Part shown: one piece after another, positions 30,586-40,800 of the stretch
Layout: the number at the start of each line of letters is the position of its first letter
Position numbering within the stretch: the first letter of the stretch is position 1
From: a virus
Virus record (IMG/VR): IMGVR_UViG_3300046804_002724
Location: 1-64,000 of that record
DNA length: 64,000 bases
Direction: 5' to 3' (one strand)
The notes under the pieces: model-generated
What the model saw: the letters and a program-made list of their open reading frames with translations, nothing else
Told to the model about the DNA's origin: nothing
The model's database searches: none
Made by a program: the position numbers and the translations under genes

Positions 30586-31566
30586 ATGGCAGAGATACTA
30601 TTAAATTCTCAATCACCAATAACACACCAAATATTTTGGAATGGCGATATAGCAATACCAAACGATAACCCAACGGTAGATCTGTATGATATCACCGATG
30701 ATCCTGCTATAGATCCAGCTATTAACCCAGCAGTTATTTTGGAAACATTAGAAACTGTACCAGATGAAAACAATCCAGGCACATATATTGCATATATACC
30801 TTTTCAGTATACAAATAGAAATAGAACCCTAAGACTAGTTTGGGAATATTATATTGGTGAAAAGTATGTGTCTAGATCAGATGAGGTGTTTATAGTAACA
30901 CCTTATGTTGATTTTAATCATGTGCAAGATTTAGGGTTTAGCATAGATTCTTCAGATCCAAACTATAAAACATATAAAGAACTGATTGCAGCAGAAAGAT
31001 ATGCTAGAAAGCAAATAGAGGCTTTTACAGTACAAAAATTTTTCTTATATGATGATGTGGTAGTTCTTAATGGTTTTGACTCAAATGTTCTTCCTCTTCC
31101 ATATAAAATAAATAATTTACATGAGCTTTATGCTAATGACTCCCTACTAGTTAACAATATTTTAAGTATTAATAATTGGGGTTACCCAGTAGAAGTCACC
31201 CCAACTGGATATGGTATTAAAGTCAATACATCTTCAATGGTAGATAATGCTACGTACATAGCAAACGGAATGGTGGCCCCATCAATATATGATAGTTCTG
31301 GGGTATTTAGATCAGATGTTTCGTATAAAGTTCAGGGTAGATTTGGATGGGAAAAGGTTCCAGATGATGTAGAACTAGCAGCAATTGAATTAATGAAGGA
31401 TTATTTTGCAAAAGATCAAGTTTGGAAAAATAAATATGTTAAAAATATTTCAACATATGATTGGCAATTTGAATTTACGTCAGAAGTCTACACTGGCACA
31501 GGAAATGCATACGCAGATAAATTATTAGCAGACTATGTAATGGTTAGCAAAGTACAGGTAATATAA
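30586..31566 (+). CDS. Head-tail connector / adaptor (326 aa)
   Basis: The N-terminal 110 residues form an Ig-like module (HQIFWNGDIAIPNDNPTVDL ... YTNRNRTLRLVWEYYIGEKY). The rest resembles head-tail adaptors of the HK97 gp6 type: YKELIAAERYARKQIEAFTV, then a beta part and a final helix KVPDDVELAAIELMKDYFAK. This helical piece binds below the portal. Its stop overlaps the next start (TAATG). Confidence 0.7.
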   Translation: MAEILLNSQSPITHQIFWNGDIAIPNDNPTVDLYDITDDPAIDPAINPAVILETLETVPDENNPGTYIAYIPFQYTNRNRTLRLVWEYYIGEKYVSRSDEVFIVTPYVDFNHVQDLGFSIDSSDPNYKTYKELIAAERYARKQIEAFTVQKFFLYDDVVVLNGFDSNVLPLPYKINNLHELYANDSLLVNNILSINNWGYPVEVTPTGYGIKVNTSSMVDNATYIANGMVAPSIYDSSGVFRSDVSYKVQGRFGWEKVPDDVELAAIELMKDYFAKDQVWKNKYVKNISTYDWQFEFTSEVYTGTGNAYADKLLADYVMVSKVQVI

Positions 31567-31994
31567 TGCTTGATTTAATTGATTCTATGCTATCTATGCA
31601 ATTAGATTTGTATAGACAGTATGAGCAGCAAGATAAAGATACAGGTGCCATTAAAAGAGAATGGCAATATCAAAGAACTTTAAACTGTTATGCAAAAGGA
31701 ATTATAAGTAACTCTTCAACAAGTAGATCATCTGACAAACAAATATTATCTAATAAATATTCAAATGAACAAATAATACAAGTTAGAACTTCTGAAAAAA
31801 TTACGATGCGTGATAAAGTTACAAATATAAGAGATATAAATGGAAATGTTGTTTGGACTGAATTAAACTATCCAAGTGAAACGCCAACAGTTTTTGAAAT
31901 TATTGGAGTCACCCCAATAACAGATCCATTTGGCAATACAATAGGATACAACTCTTCAATGAAGAGATCGGAGAATCAGCAAATTGGCTTCTGA
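31566..31994 (+). CDS. Head-tail connector / stopper-like protein (142 aa)
   Basis: MLDLIDSMLSMQLDLYRQYE at the start is followed by IKREWQYQRTLNCYAKGIIS, EKITMRDKVTNIRDINGNVV and a beta-rich end (FEIIGVTPITDPFGNTIGYN). Size, fold pattern and second place after the adaptor suit a head-tail stopper or closure protein. It overlaps the next gene by 11 bases. Confidence 0.6.
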   Translation: MLDLIDSMLSMQLDLYRQYEQQDKDTGAIKREWQYQRTLNCYAKGIISNSSTSRSSDKQILSNKYSNEQIIQVRTSEKITMRDKVTNIRDINGNVVWTELNYPSETPTVFEIIGVTPITDPFGNTIGYNSSMKRSENQQIGF

Positions 31995-32775
31995 GGCACT
32001 AGCACTTCAAGCTGCAAGCGGACTGGTTAATTTAATGTCTGGGCAGCCTGTAAGCGGTACCATAAAAGATAGTACGGTTGCACAAATATCAGCAGCAATA
32101 TTTTATAAAACTAATGTGATGGCTAAGCTTACATCAAATATAGGATTTCAAACATTATTTACAAATACAATATTTAATCAGGTAAATAAAGATTTTGGCG
32201 AATATATAGATGCAAAAGCAAGAGCAAATAATAGATCATTTCATCATATTTATGAATGGGGAAAAACGGGAGATAGTTCCGCTAGACTTTTTAAACTAAA
32301 TAAAATTTCTCAAGATGGATTATCTTTAAAAATAAATTATGATTTAATGGATTCTAAATCCTTTGTACCTTCATCAAATTCTAAACGTAGACATGTTTTT
32401 ATTAAAAAGGCTTCAGTTATGGAAGAAGGAAGATCAGTTGTAATTAAACCAAGACATGCCGAACGCCTAGTTTTTGATATAAATGGATATACCGTATTTA
32501 TGCCAAAAGGAGAATCTGTGACAGTAAATAAACCTGGAGGAGTTTCTACAAAAAATTCATTTTTATCATCATATAAATATTTTTTTACGGGACAGCTAGT
32601 AAATCTTTCAATAAAAAAATCAGGATTTCAAAGAATATTTAATTCAAAAATGACAAAGGCATTAGATTTGCCAGTACAAATTAAAACAGTCAAATATAAA
32701 TTTTCTGCAAATAGTGTAGCGGATGAAGCAGATGCAGCATTAATTGCAGCATTTGCGGGAGGCATGAATGGTTAA
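31984..32775 (+). CDS. Head-tail joining / minor tail protein (263 aa)
   Basis: TTG start with GGAG upstream. Contains NNRSFHHIYEWGKTGDSSAR, KRRHVFIKKASVMEEGRSVV and AERLVFDINGYTVFMPKGES. This is reminiscent of HK97 gp10-like tail completion proteins, expanded in size. It lies between stopper and terminator, the place of such proteins. Family assignment is by context. Confidence 0.55.
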   Translation: MASEALALQAASGLVNLMSGQPVSGTIKDSTVAQISAAIFYKTNVMAKLTSNIGFQTLFTNTIFNQVNKDFGEYIDAKARANNRSFHHIYEWGKTGDSSARLFKLNKISQDGLSLKINYDLMDSKSFVPSSNSKRRHVFIKKASVMEEGRSVVIKPRHAERLVFDINGYTVFMPKGESVTVNKPGGVSTKNSFLSSYKYFFTGQLVNLSIKKSGFQRIFNSKMTKALDLPVQIKTVKYKFSANSVADEADAALIAAFAGGMNG

Positions 32776-33277
32776 TTATAAATTAGATGCAATGTTTGAG
32801 CTAAGAAAGTACTTATGGGAAAAACTTAAGGACAATAAAATATTTGACGAGGACGATTATTGGTCGGATAATCTTAATGAAAATATTATCCCAATAGTTC
32901 CAGTTCAACAAGCCCCAGAAATGAATCAATTTTTAAGCGGGAAAAAACACATAGTCTACGATAAAATAGGTATGTCCTATGAGAATAACTGGCTAATATG
33001 CTGTGAGCAAATAATATTTACAATATATTCTACAGATCTAATCGACATAGTAGAGATTAGAAACTTTATGACAGATGAATTTAGAAGAATGGATGATTCT
33101 GCTAGGGATATAAATTACTGGGATAATCTGTCAGATAAGTATAAATTCTATAGTATATTTATAGCAGACATATCCCCAACTGCTCCGTCAGAAGAATTGC
33201 AAGGCTTTTTTTCTACGGATATAATATTAGAGCTTAAATATTCAAGAATCACAGATAGTGTGGGCAGATTTGCCTAA
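32768..33277 (+). CDS. Tail terminator-like protein (169 aa)
   Basis: MVNYKLDAMFELRKYLWEKL is the usual N-terminal helix of tail terminators. The middle (NNWLICCEQIIFTIYSTDLI) forms the beta sheet, and YKFYSIFIADISPTAPSEEL precedes a final strand (STDIILELKYSRI). This protein caps the tail tube and joins it to the head. GGGAGG ribosome site inside the previous gene. Its place just before the tail tube gene is canonical. Confidence 0.65.
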   Translation: MVNYKLDAMFELRKYLWEKLKDNKIFDEDDYWSDNLNENIIPIVPVQQAPEMNQFLSGKKHIVYDKIGMSYENNWLICCEQIIFTIYSTDLIDIVEIRNFMTDEFRRMDDSARDINYWDNLSDKYKFYSIFIADISPTAPSEELQGFFSTDIILELKYSRITDSVGRFA

Positions 33278-33380
33278 TTTGCTTTAGGCCATATTGTACC
33301 GTAAAATTGGCTATAGAGGAAAGGGCCTAGCCAGCCACAAAATATATATATTTATTTCATGAAATAGGAGGTTTAAACTC

Positions 33381-34115
33381 ATGGCAGCACAAAACGTAGG
33401 TAATGCTAAAAACATTCTCGTCGGTGCATCACCATTGTTCCTATCTGTTGAAGATTCAACAGTTGCAGGTTACGATGAAAGCATGGAAGCAGGTGTAGCG
33501 AATACATTCGTATCAAACAAAAATCGTTACGTACCAGCATTTGATACAGCAGCTTCTTACACAGATACCCTTAATTCAGTTGCAGTAACGACTGGAGCAA
33601 CACAGGGAACAACACCAAAGGATGGCGGAGCATACCGCAACGTAGGTTATACAAACAATGGTCTTCAGATCACTTATAACCCAACATATGATTCAGTAAC
33701 AGTAGATCAGCTACTTGATACAGCTAAGCTGTTCAAGTCTGCGATGGAAGTTATGATTGCAACAGAAATGTCCGAAGGTACATTGGAAAATATTCTTATT
33801 GTTTTCGGTCAGGGTAAAGCAACATTAACAGAGGGAGACAACGATGAGTTGGGTCTAGAGGCAGGTGCACTTGGTGCAGCTCCAACAGAGCGTCAACTTA
33901 TTGCAGTAGGAAAAGCTCCAACAAATGCTTCTCCAAATACTGAGCGTGTATATTATGCACGTCGTGTTCTTTCTGTACAACAGTCACAGTTCTCTTTGGC
34001 TCGTACAGCTCCAACAACATTCCCAGTAACATTCCGTCTTCTACCATCTGGTGAGTCATCTCATGCAGGTTCAGAATACGGTAAGATTATTGACCGTGCT
34101 TGGACACCAGCTTAA
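33381..34115 (+). CDS. Major tail tube protein
   Basis: A 244-residue protein with AAQNVGNAKNILVGASPLFL at the start, GAYRNVGYTNNGLQITYNPT, VDQLLDTAKLFKSAMEVMIA and RQLIAVGKAPTNASPNTERV. Size, position between terminator and chaperone, an isolated transcript (103-base leader, AGGAGG, strong terminator) and C-ending codon preference like the capsid gene indicate the abundant tail tube protein. Confidence 0.82.
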   Translation: MAAQNVGNAKNILVGASPLFLSVEDSTVAGYDESMEAGVANTFVSNKNRYVPAFDTAASYTDTLNSVAVTTGATQGTTPKDGGAYRNVGYTNNGLQITYNPTYDSVTVDQLLDTAKLFKSAMEVMIATEMSEGTLENILIVFGQGKATLTEGDNDELGLEAGALGAAPTERQLIAVGKAPTNASPNTERVYYARRVLSVQQSQFSLARTAPTTFPVTFRLLPSGESSHAGSEYGKIIDRAWTPA

Positions 34116-34142
34116 TAATTAAATTTAATTATTAAAATTAAG

Positions 34143-34160
34143 GCCCCCAGAAATGGGGGC
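34143..34160 (+). terminator. Rho-independent terminator after tail tube gene
   Basis: GCCCCCA (34143-34149) pairs with TGGGGGC (34154-34160) around GAAA, followed by TTTAAT. The GAAA tetraloop makes the stem very stable. It parallels the terminator after the capsid gene. Confidence 0.88.
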
Positions 34161-34188
34161 TTTAATCATTGTATCTGTAAAATGCTTA

Positions 34189-34197
34189 TGCTATAAT
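34189..34197 (+). promoter_or_regulatory. Extended -10 promoter TGCTATAAT
   Basis: TGCTATAAT between the tail tube terminator and the chaperone gene. AAAGGAGG follows before the TTG start at 34224. Confidence 0.55.
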
Positions 34198-34223
34198 AAT
34201 TAAGATCCTAAAGGAGGATAAAA

Positions 34224-34556
34224 TTGGCTACAAAAGTATATGATGTAGAAGAAATTGAATTACAAAATGGCGACAAAGTAAAGTTAAAGCCATTATCAAT
34301 CAAGCAACTACGTAAGTTTATGGAAGTTGTAAAAAAGACACAAGACTCAAATGATGAAAATGTAACACTTGGTATTTTAGTTGAGGCATGCGGTGTAGCA
34401 TTAGAAACTCAACTTCCCGATCTTGTTGCAGATAGAGACAAACTAGAAGACGCATTAGACGTTCCAACTATTAATCGCATTCTTGAAGTATGCGGTGGAA
34501 TTAAGATGGACGACCCAAACCTGATAGCGGCAGCGGTACTGGCTGGTCAGAACTAG
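34224..34556 (+). CDS. Tail assembly chaperone, short form (gpG-like, 110 aa)
   Basis: TTG start after AAAGGAGG. Contains VEEIELQNGDKVKLKPLSIK and QLRKFMEVVKKTQDSNDENV, the usual chaperone N-terminal pattern, then a helical body (INRILEVCGGIKMDDPNLIA). It helps the tape measure fold and recruits tube subunits. The frame ends at TAG 34554-34556; a slippery heptamer at 34514 gives the long form. Confidence 0.85.
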   Translation: MATKVYDVEEIELQNGDKVKLKPLSIKQLRKFMEVVKKTQDSNDENVTLGILVEACGVALETQLPDLVADRDKLEDALDVPTINRILEVCGGIKMDDPNLIAAAVLAGQN

Positions 34557-34885
34557 ATCTAGCCGCATTAGAGGGTGAAGTATTTCTTCTTGGGCATTGG
34601 AAGAATTACGAAGAGTTAGAAGAAAATTTATCAATGCCTGAGCTCGTTCAAACATTGAAATCAATGAATGAAAAAGAGCATAACCAGCGAAAGTTTACAG
34701 CATCATTAAAAGGTATTAACTTAGATGATGCAGTAGAAGAAAAAGAAGGTCCCACCTTTGATGATATAAAAAGAAGAGCTATGGGAATTAATGCATCACA
34801 AGATGATGTGGTTAGTTTACAAGGTTCTTTTGCCAGCGAAGCTGGATTTGGAATCGGTATGGGGTTGGGATACTCTAAGGAGTAA
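34224..34885 (+). CDS. Tail assembly chaperone, long form by -1 frameshift (gpGT-like, about 220 aa)
   Basis: The first 99 codons are shared with the short form. At C-CCA-AAC (34514-34520) a -1 slip moves reading into a frame that stays open from 34505 to the TAA at 34883-34885, adding about 121 residues (PDSGSGTGWSELDLAALEGE, then VFLLGHWKNYEELEENLSMP onward). The join is 34224..34520, 34520..34885. The downstream part binds the tail tube in well-studied relatives. The downstream frame has no credible start of its own before 34634, which supports frameshifting. Confidence 0.85.
34514..34520 (+). promoter_or_regulatory. -1 frameshift slippery heptamer CCCAAAC
   Basis: CCCAAAC is read C-CCA-AAC in the zero frame, an exact X-XXY-YYZ site. 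Both tRNAs can re-pair after slipping one base back. It lies 12 codons before the zero-frame stop, as expected in tail chaperone genes. Confidence 0.88.
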
Positions 34886-34888
34886 TTA

Positions 34889-37800
34889 GTGGCCGACGAG
34901 CAAATTGTAACGAGTATAGTTGCCAAAGCTGACTTGTCTAGCCTTGTGTCTGAAGTACACAGGGCTACCTCTAGTTTACAACAATTACAAAGAGAATTAA
35001 ACGCATCCAACAGATCTATAGCATCTGCAACTAAAGTTGCTAATAATTTATTTAGAGATACACTTGTTGGCAGTGGAATGTTTTCAAGCCACTTTGTTAA
35101 TTTAAATTCTGATGTTGATAAATTTGGAAAAAATCTTGATGCTGGAAGATTAAAGCTTAAAGATTATTTTTCTACTTTTCAAACTCATTTAAGAACATCT
35201 AAAGGCTATATAAGAGAACTTGCTAAAGAGCAGGTAATGCTTGAAAATTCTATATTGCAACCATTAGGCAGGAACGCACAAGGCTTAATGCAATATAACG
35301 TAATGATTCCAAGAGGCCTGGATTTAGTTAAAAATAGAACTCAATTAGCTCGTATGGAAATGCAGATAATGAATAGAGCATTATCTGAAGGAGCAACGTC
35401 ATTAATTAACTGGGGTAAAAATACTCAGTGGGCAGGTCGTCAGTTAACCGTAGGTTTAACAGTGCCTCTTTCTATGTTTGGTGCTCAAGCTGCAAAAGCT
35501 TTCAGAGAAGCGGACCAAGAATTAACTAGATTAGTTAAAGTTTACGGAGATTTATCTGGAGCAACTTCTCAAGAATTAGCACAAATAAGAAAAGATGTTA
35601 TTACAACTTCTAAAGAATTAGCAAGCGGAATGGGTGTTTCATTTAAAGAAACAATTGGTCTTGCAGCAGACATTGCAGCAACTGGAAAGCAAGGAAATGA
35701 ATTACTTGGATCTTTAAAAGAAACAACAAGATTAGCAGTTCTTGGAGAAGTTGATAGAGCAGAGGCAATGAAGGCTACTCTTGCAATTCAAACTGCATTT
35801 AAATCAAACACTAAAGAATTAACAGAATCAATTAACTTTTTAAACGCAGTTGAAAACCAGACCTCAACAACTCTTGGCGATCTTGTTGAGGGAATTCCAA
35901 AAGCTGGTACTGTTATTAAACAGCTTGGCGGTAGTGTTAAAGATCTTGCTTTATATCTTACTGCTATGAAAGAAGGTGGAGTTAGTGCTTCAGAAGGAGC
36001 AAACGCCCTAAAGTCTGGACTCGCTTCTATGATTAATCCAACTAAACAAACAGTAACAATGTTTAAGAGTTTTGGCATAGACGTAATGGGAATGGTTGAA
36101 CGAAATACTGGCAACACTACAGGCATGATTTTAGAATTGCAAAAAGCATTAGATGGTTTAGATCCATTAAGTAAAGCAAGAGCACTTGAACAAATGTTTG
36201 GTAAATTCCAATTTGCAAGAATGTCTGCATTATTTAATAACCTTGGAAAACAGGGAAGTCAAACATTACAAGTAATGCAATTAATGAACGCCAGCGCAAA
36301 AGATTTAGCAAATGTAGCAAGTCGAGAATTAGGAATGGTAACTGAATCAGCTTCTGGAAAGTATAGAAGAGCTATCGAAGGATTAAGAGCAAATCTTGCA
36401 GATATGGGAGAAGGTTTCTTGGGAATTGCTACTAAATTCATTAATGCATTTTCAAAAGTTTTAGAGTTTTTTAATAATTTACCAGAGCCAATTAAAAAAG
36501 CAGTTACATATTTAGGTGGATTTACTGCAGTTATTGGACCAGTTATTATGTTAACTGGTGTACTTGCAAACTTTTTTGGATATATAACTAAAGGAATAGT
36601 TCAGCTAAAAGCATTTTTCCAAAGAGCACATGGATGGAAGATGCTTACTCCAGAAATGATTGCTACTCAAAAAGCCGCCGAATTAGTAGAAAAATCATTT
36701 TATTCAGATGCTCAAGCAGCAGAAGTTTTGCATGGAGCATTAACTAAATTAGTTTCAGATTATATGAATTTGCAAACAGCAATGTCAAAAGGATCTGTTC
36801 CAGTTAATCCATTAGTTTCAACTTCCGCTGGAAATGTAATAATGAATCCAATTAGAAGAGAGGTTGATCCTAATAGTCCATATGTTGGCGCAGAAGATAC
36901 TAGAGCAATGTCTCATATTAACCCAAGAGATATTAACAATCCAGCTTCTCTTATGGGAGTTGTTCCTGGAGCATTACCAGTAAATAGAGGAATTGCAAAA
37001 ACTCCACAGATTTATATGCACGATAGATTACCAGATGTTCCTGGATTAACAAGTGTTAAGGGGATTTCCACAGGTATAGTTGCTGGTGAAGCAGCAAGAT
37101 TCCATGCATTAATGGCTACACTTGGAATGCAAACAGAGGCAGAGGTAGCATCACTTAAAAAAACAATTGCACTTGGCGGTACAGTTAGCTCAGAATTATT
37201 AGCAACGTTTGACGACATATTGCCTATGACAACAAGGTTAGCAGACAATGCAGCAACTGAATCTGCAGCAATAGTTGCACAATTACGTGCAGGAAAGCTT
37301 ACTGTAGATCAAGCTAAAACTGAAATTATGGCAATTAATGCACAACTTGAAGCTTCGTTGCAATCTGAAATATCTACATATGCATCATCAAGAGGAAGAA
37401 CAATTGATTTTACAAAAGCACCTTTAATGAATCAGCCAGTTGTTGATGCTAATGCACAATTTACATTAAGAGATTTGTATAAAAAAGAAGGCAACAAAGC
37501 TGTTATGGAAGAATTTGGTAGATTGCGTGGAATTAGAACTTTTGGCGCACCATATAGCATTCAGACAACAAGGTTTCCTAAATTTGAACAGGGTGGATCT
37601 GTTGAAGGGTTTGGCCCAAACAAAACAGTAGTATCAGGATCAACATCAATTAATTATGATGATAGACTTGGTAGAGTTCCACTAGGTGGATATGTATTAA
37701 ATCAAAGTGCATCGTTAGACTCAGGCAATTCAGATTTAATTGCAATGGCACCATATACATTTGAAAATGGTGGAGAAATAACAGCAGCATTAACTCCAGG

Positions 37801-40800
37801 AGAAGTTGTATTTGGACCTAAAATACATAGGGTTCCAGGTTTATATGATGCATTAGAAGCGGCAAATAATGGTTATAATTTTGGCGGGCAGATCATGCGT
37901 AATAAAGGAAATTATGGACAAGAAGCAAAAGAGAGTCCAGCATATTACAGAAAACAGTTAGGCGAACTTGTTAAATTTATAAATAGTCCAGCATATGAAG
38001 ATTCAGTAAGAATGAGAATGGTTATGTTGGATGCTGCAGAATTAATTCAATATGGAAAATTATCTCCAAAAGATGCTGTTGATAAAGCTTTTGTTAATTT
38101 CCAATCTGCAAAAAATAAATCGGGTGGAAGCCTAGAAGCTTTTATTAAAGAAAGAATAAAGCAAGTAAAAGCCTTGGAAAGAAAATATCCTGGACTAAAA
38201 CATCCAAACAGAACAAGTACTAGAGTGCCAAATAGCTCAGCATTAAATTTAAATATTTCAAAATTAAAAAATCTAATGTTGACAGATCCAAGATTTGCAA
38301 ATGTTGCTCAAGAATTAGAAAGTATGATTGTATTTGATCCCAAAAAGGTAAATACCGCTGGTGTGCCTTATTTGCAGATGCGTGATACAAGAGGAATTAA
38401 AATTGGTCAAGCAAGAGCCCACTTATTAAGACATGGAGAAGTCGGGTATGCAACAAGAGGACATATGGGTGTTGCAGCAGTTTTAGATGCAGAATTAAAT
38501 TCAATGATGGCAAGATTAGATCAAATAGGTTTAAGACCAGATGTTTTACATTTAACTCAATCCGATGCTAAAGAATCATTAAATAATTTAATTAAAAAAG
38601 CTGGAATGGGCAATATGACAACGCTAGATGATATAGCAGTAGCTTTGTCAGATCCAGGAAATAAATTCCCAAGTAAAAAAGAACTTGCAGATATAAAAGC
38701 TGGAAGAGCACTTCCTTTAAGGGCTACACCAGAACAAAAAAATTCATTAAAAATGTTACTTCAAGCTGTTTCTGAAAGAAAAAGATGGGTTTTGCGAGGA
38801 AGACCTCCAGTTCCAGTTCTTGCTTCATTCAATAAGGGTGGCGGAGTAGTAACACCTGGAAGGCCTAATTATGGAAACATAATGTCCTTATTGTCTCCAG
38901 AAAAAATGCTTAAAATTTTAGCAACATCAAAAGAATTTAGTAGTAGTGTTGCAAAGGGAAGTTTTGCAGGGATGCAACCAGTCAAATATGGACACATGGT
39001 TTCACCAAGTACTGGAATGAGTTACCCGATACCTGGTGTTTCTGGTCTGTATAAAGATGCAGAAGGAAATTTAAAATTCTTTAAAGGCGTTCCAAATGAA
39101 ATAACTGCTAAAGCAGAAATATATGGAACTAGAATGGCTAGAGAAGTATTTGGTCTCGAATCACCAGAACAAACTATTAGAACTATCCTTAACCCACTAG
39201 ACCCTTCTGGTAAAAGTAAACTTTTAGGATTAGAGTCTCCATTCGATCCTAAATTTGCTACTGGCGGAACTGGTTTTAATGAAGATCAAATGATTAGACA
39301 AACAATTGCTTCTTTAATTATGGGAAATAAAGATTTATCAAAATCAAATGTTTTTGGAAATATACTTGCCGATGTTGGACCAGCAGGAGTTTTTTCTAGG
39401 GCATCAATGAATACTGCTTATGCAGAATCAATGAATTCGATGGAAAAACAAGCAATGATTAATTTACTTGCGGTTAGGGGCGGAGCAAGAAAAGATTTTG
39501 CTTATTCTACTGCCCCTATTGCAGCAGGAATGACTGCAAGACAGTATGGAAGTAAAATGCGCTCTGCAATGAAATCAATGCATCCAAAATTAATTAATTT
39601 CATTAAATCTATTCCAGAATCTGATAGAGCTCCATATATTGCTTTGCTAAAAAGATTTGAAGAAGGAATGGATGTAAATTGGAGCAAATACCACTCAATA
39701 CATTCAAATCCAAAGTTTAATTCTGGTGGTGGAATAATTAGAACAGGAAAGTATGGTTATGGAAGACCAGGAAATCCTGCAGCAAGGGCAGCATGGGAAG
39801 CAAAACAACGTGCACAAAGAGAAAGAGATTTAGAGGCAGCTAGGTCTAGAGCTGCATCTCATCAAGTTTATGGACAACAAGCATTAACAACAGGACTTGG
39901 AAGAGAGGCAGTTAGACAAGGAACTACAAGTTTCTATAATCCTGGACAAGTACTTAGAAATCAAATGATTGATCCATTCCGTAATTCGGCATGGATGAAA
40001 GCATCATATATACAAGCATCATTTTCATCTCTAACTACCACTATAGGTCAAAGTGTAATAAGATTAAATCTTGAACTTATGGCAGCTACTAAGAGAATAA
40101 CAAACACAGTAAGAATTATGTCAGCAAATGCAAGATTAAACCTTTGGACTGGATTAGGCGGAGCGATTGGTTCCACAATAGCTTATGGAAGAAATAAAAG
40201 AACTGAAATATATGGAGAGGCAAGAAATAGGTGGGTAAATGCCTATGGAGTAAATCCACAAACAGGACAACCAGTTGGTTGGAGACCTGGAATGATGACT
40301 GGACCATTGGGATTAACACAATGGAAATCTCAGCATATAGAGGGTCAAGGAACATTAGACACAAGAAAATCTGGATACTATGGATTTAGAAAAAATGAAT
40401 ACAGATTAAATGGTGAAACAATAACAAGACAAGAGGCTGCAGCAAGAGGCCTAATTGCACCAAGAGGACAAATTGGCATGGGTGCACAAATGGGAATTAG
40501 CATGGCTGGAATGGCAGCTGGAAGTGCATTGATGTCAAGTGGAAAAACTGGTTTGGGAATGGGAGTCATGGTTGGATCTAGCATTCTTCCAATGATGGGG
40601 CCACAAATAATGGCTGGAATGACTAAATTAAAAACAGCTACATTGGCAGCTGGAAATGCGTTTAGAGCTGGTGGTGGAGGAGTGAAAGCTTTTGTAACAG
40701 CTTTAACAACATTAAAGGCAGCAGGTCCCTTATTAGCAATAACAGCAATAGTTGGAGCAGTTGCATTCTTAATTAAAAAAACAAGAGAGTGGAATAAAGA

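Noticed and set aside
34634-34885. Separate 83-aa gene starting at ATG 34634
   Set aside because: The frame is open well upstream, there is no ribosome site, and the slippery heptamer explains it as the frameshifted part of the chaperone.
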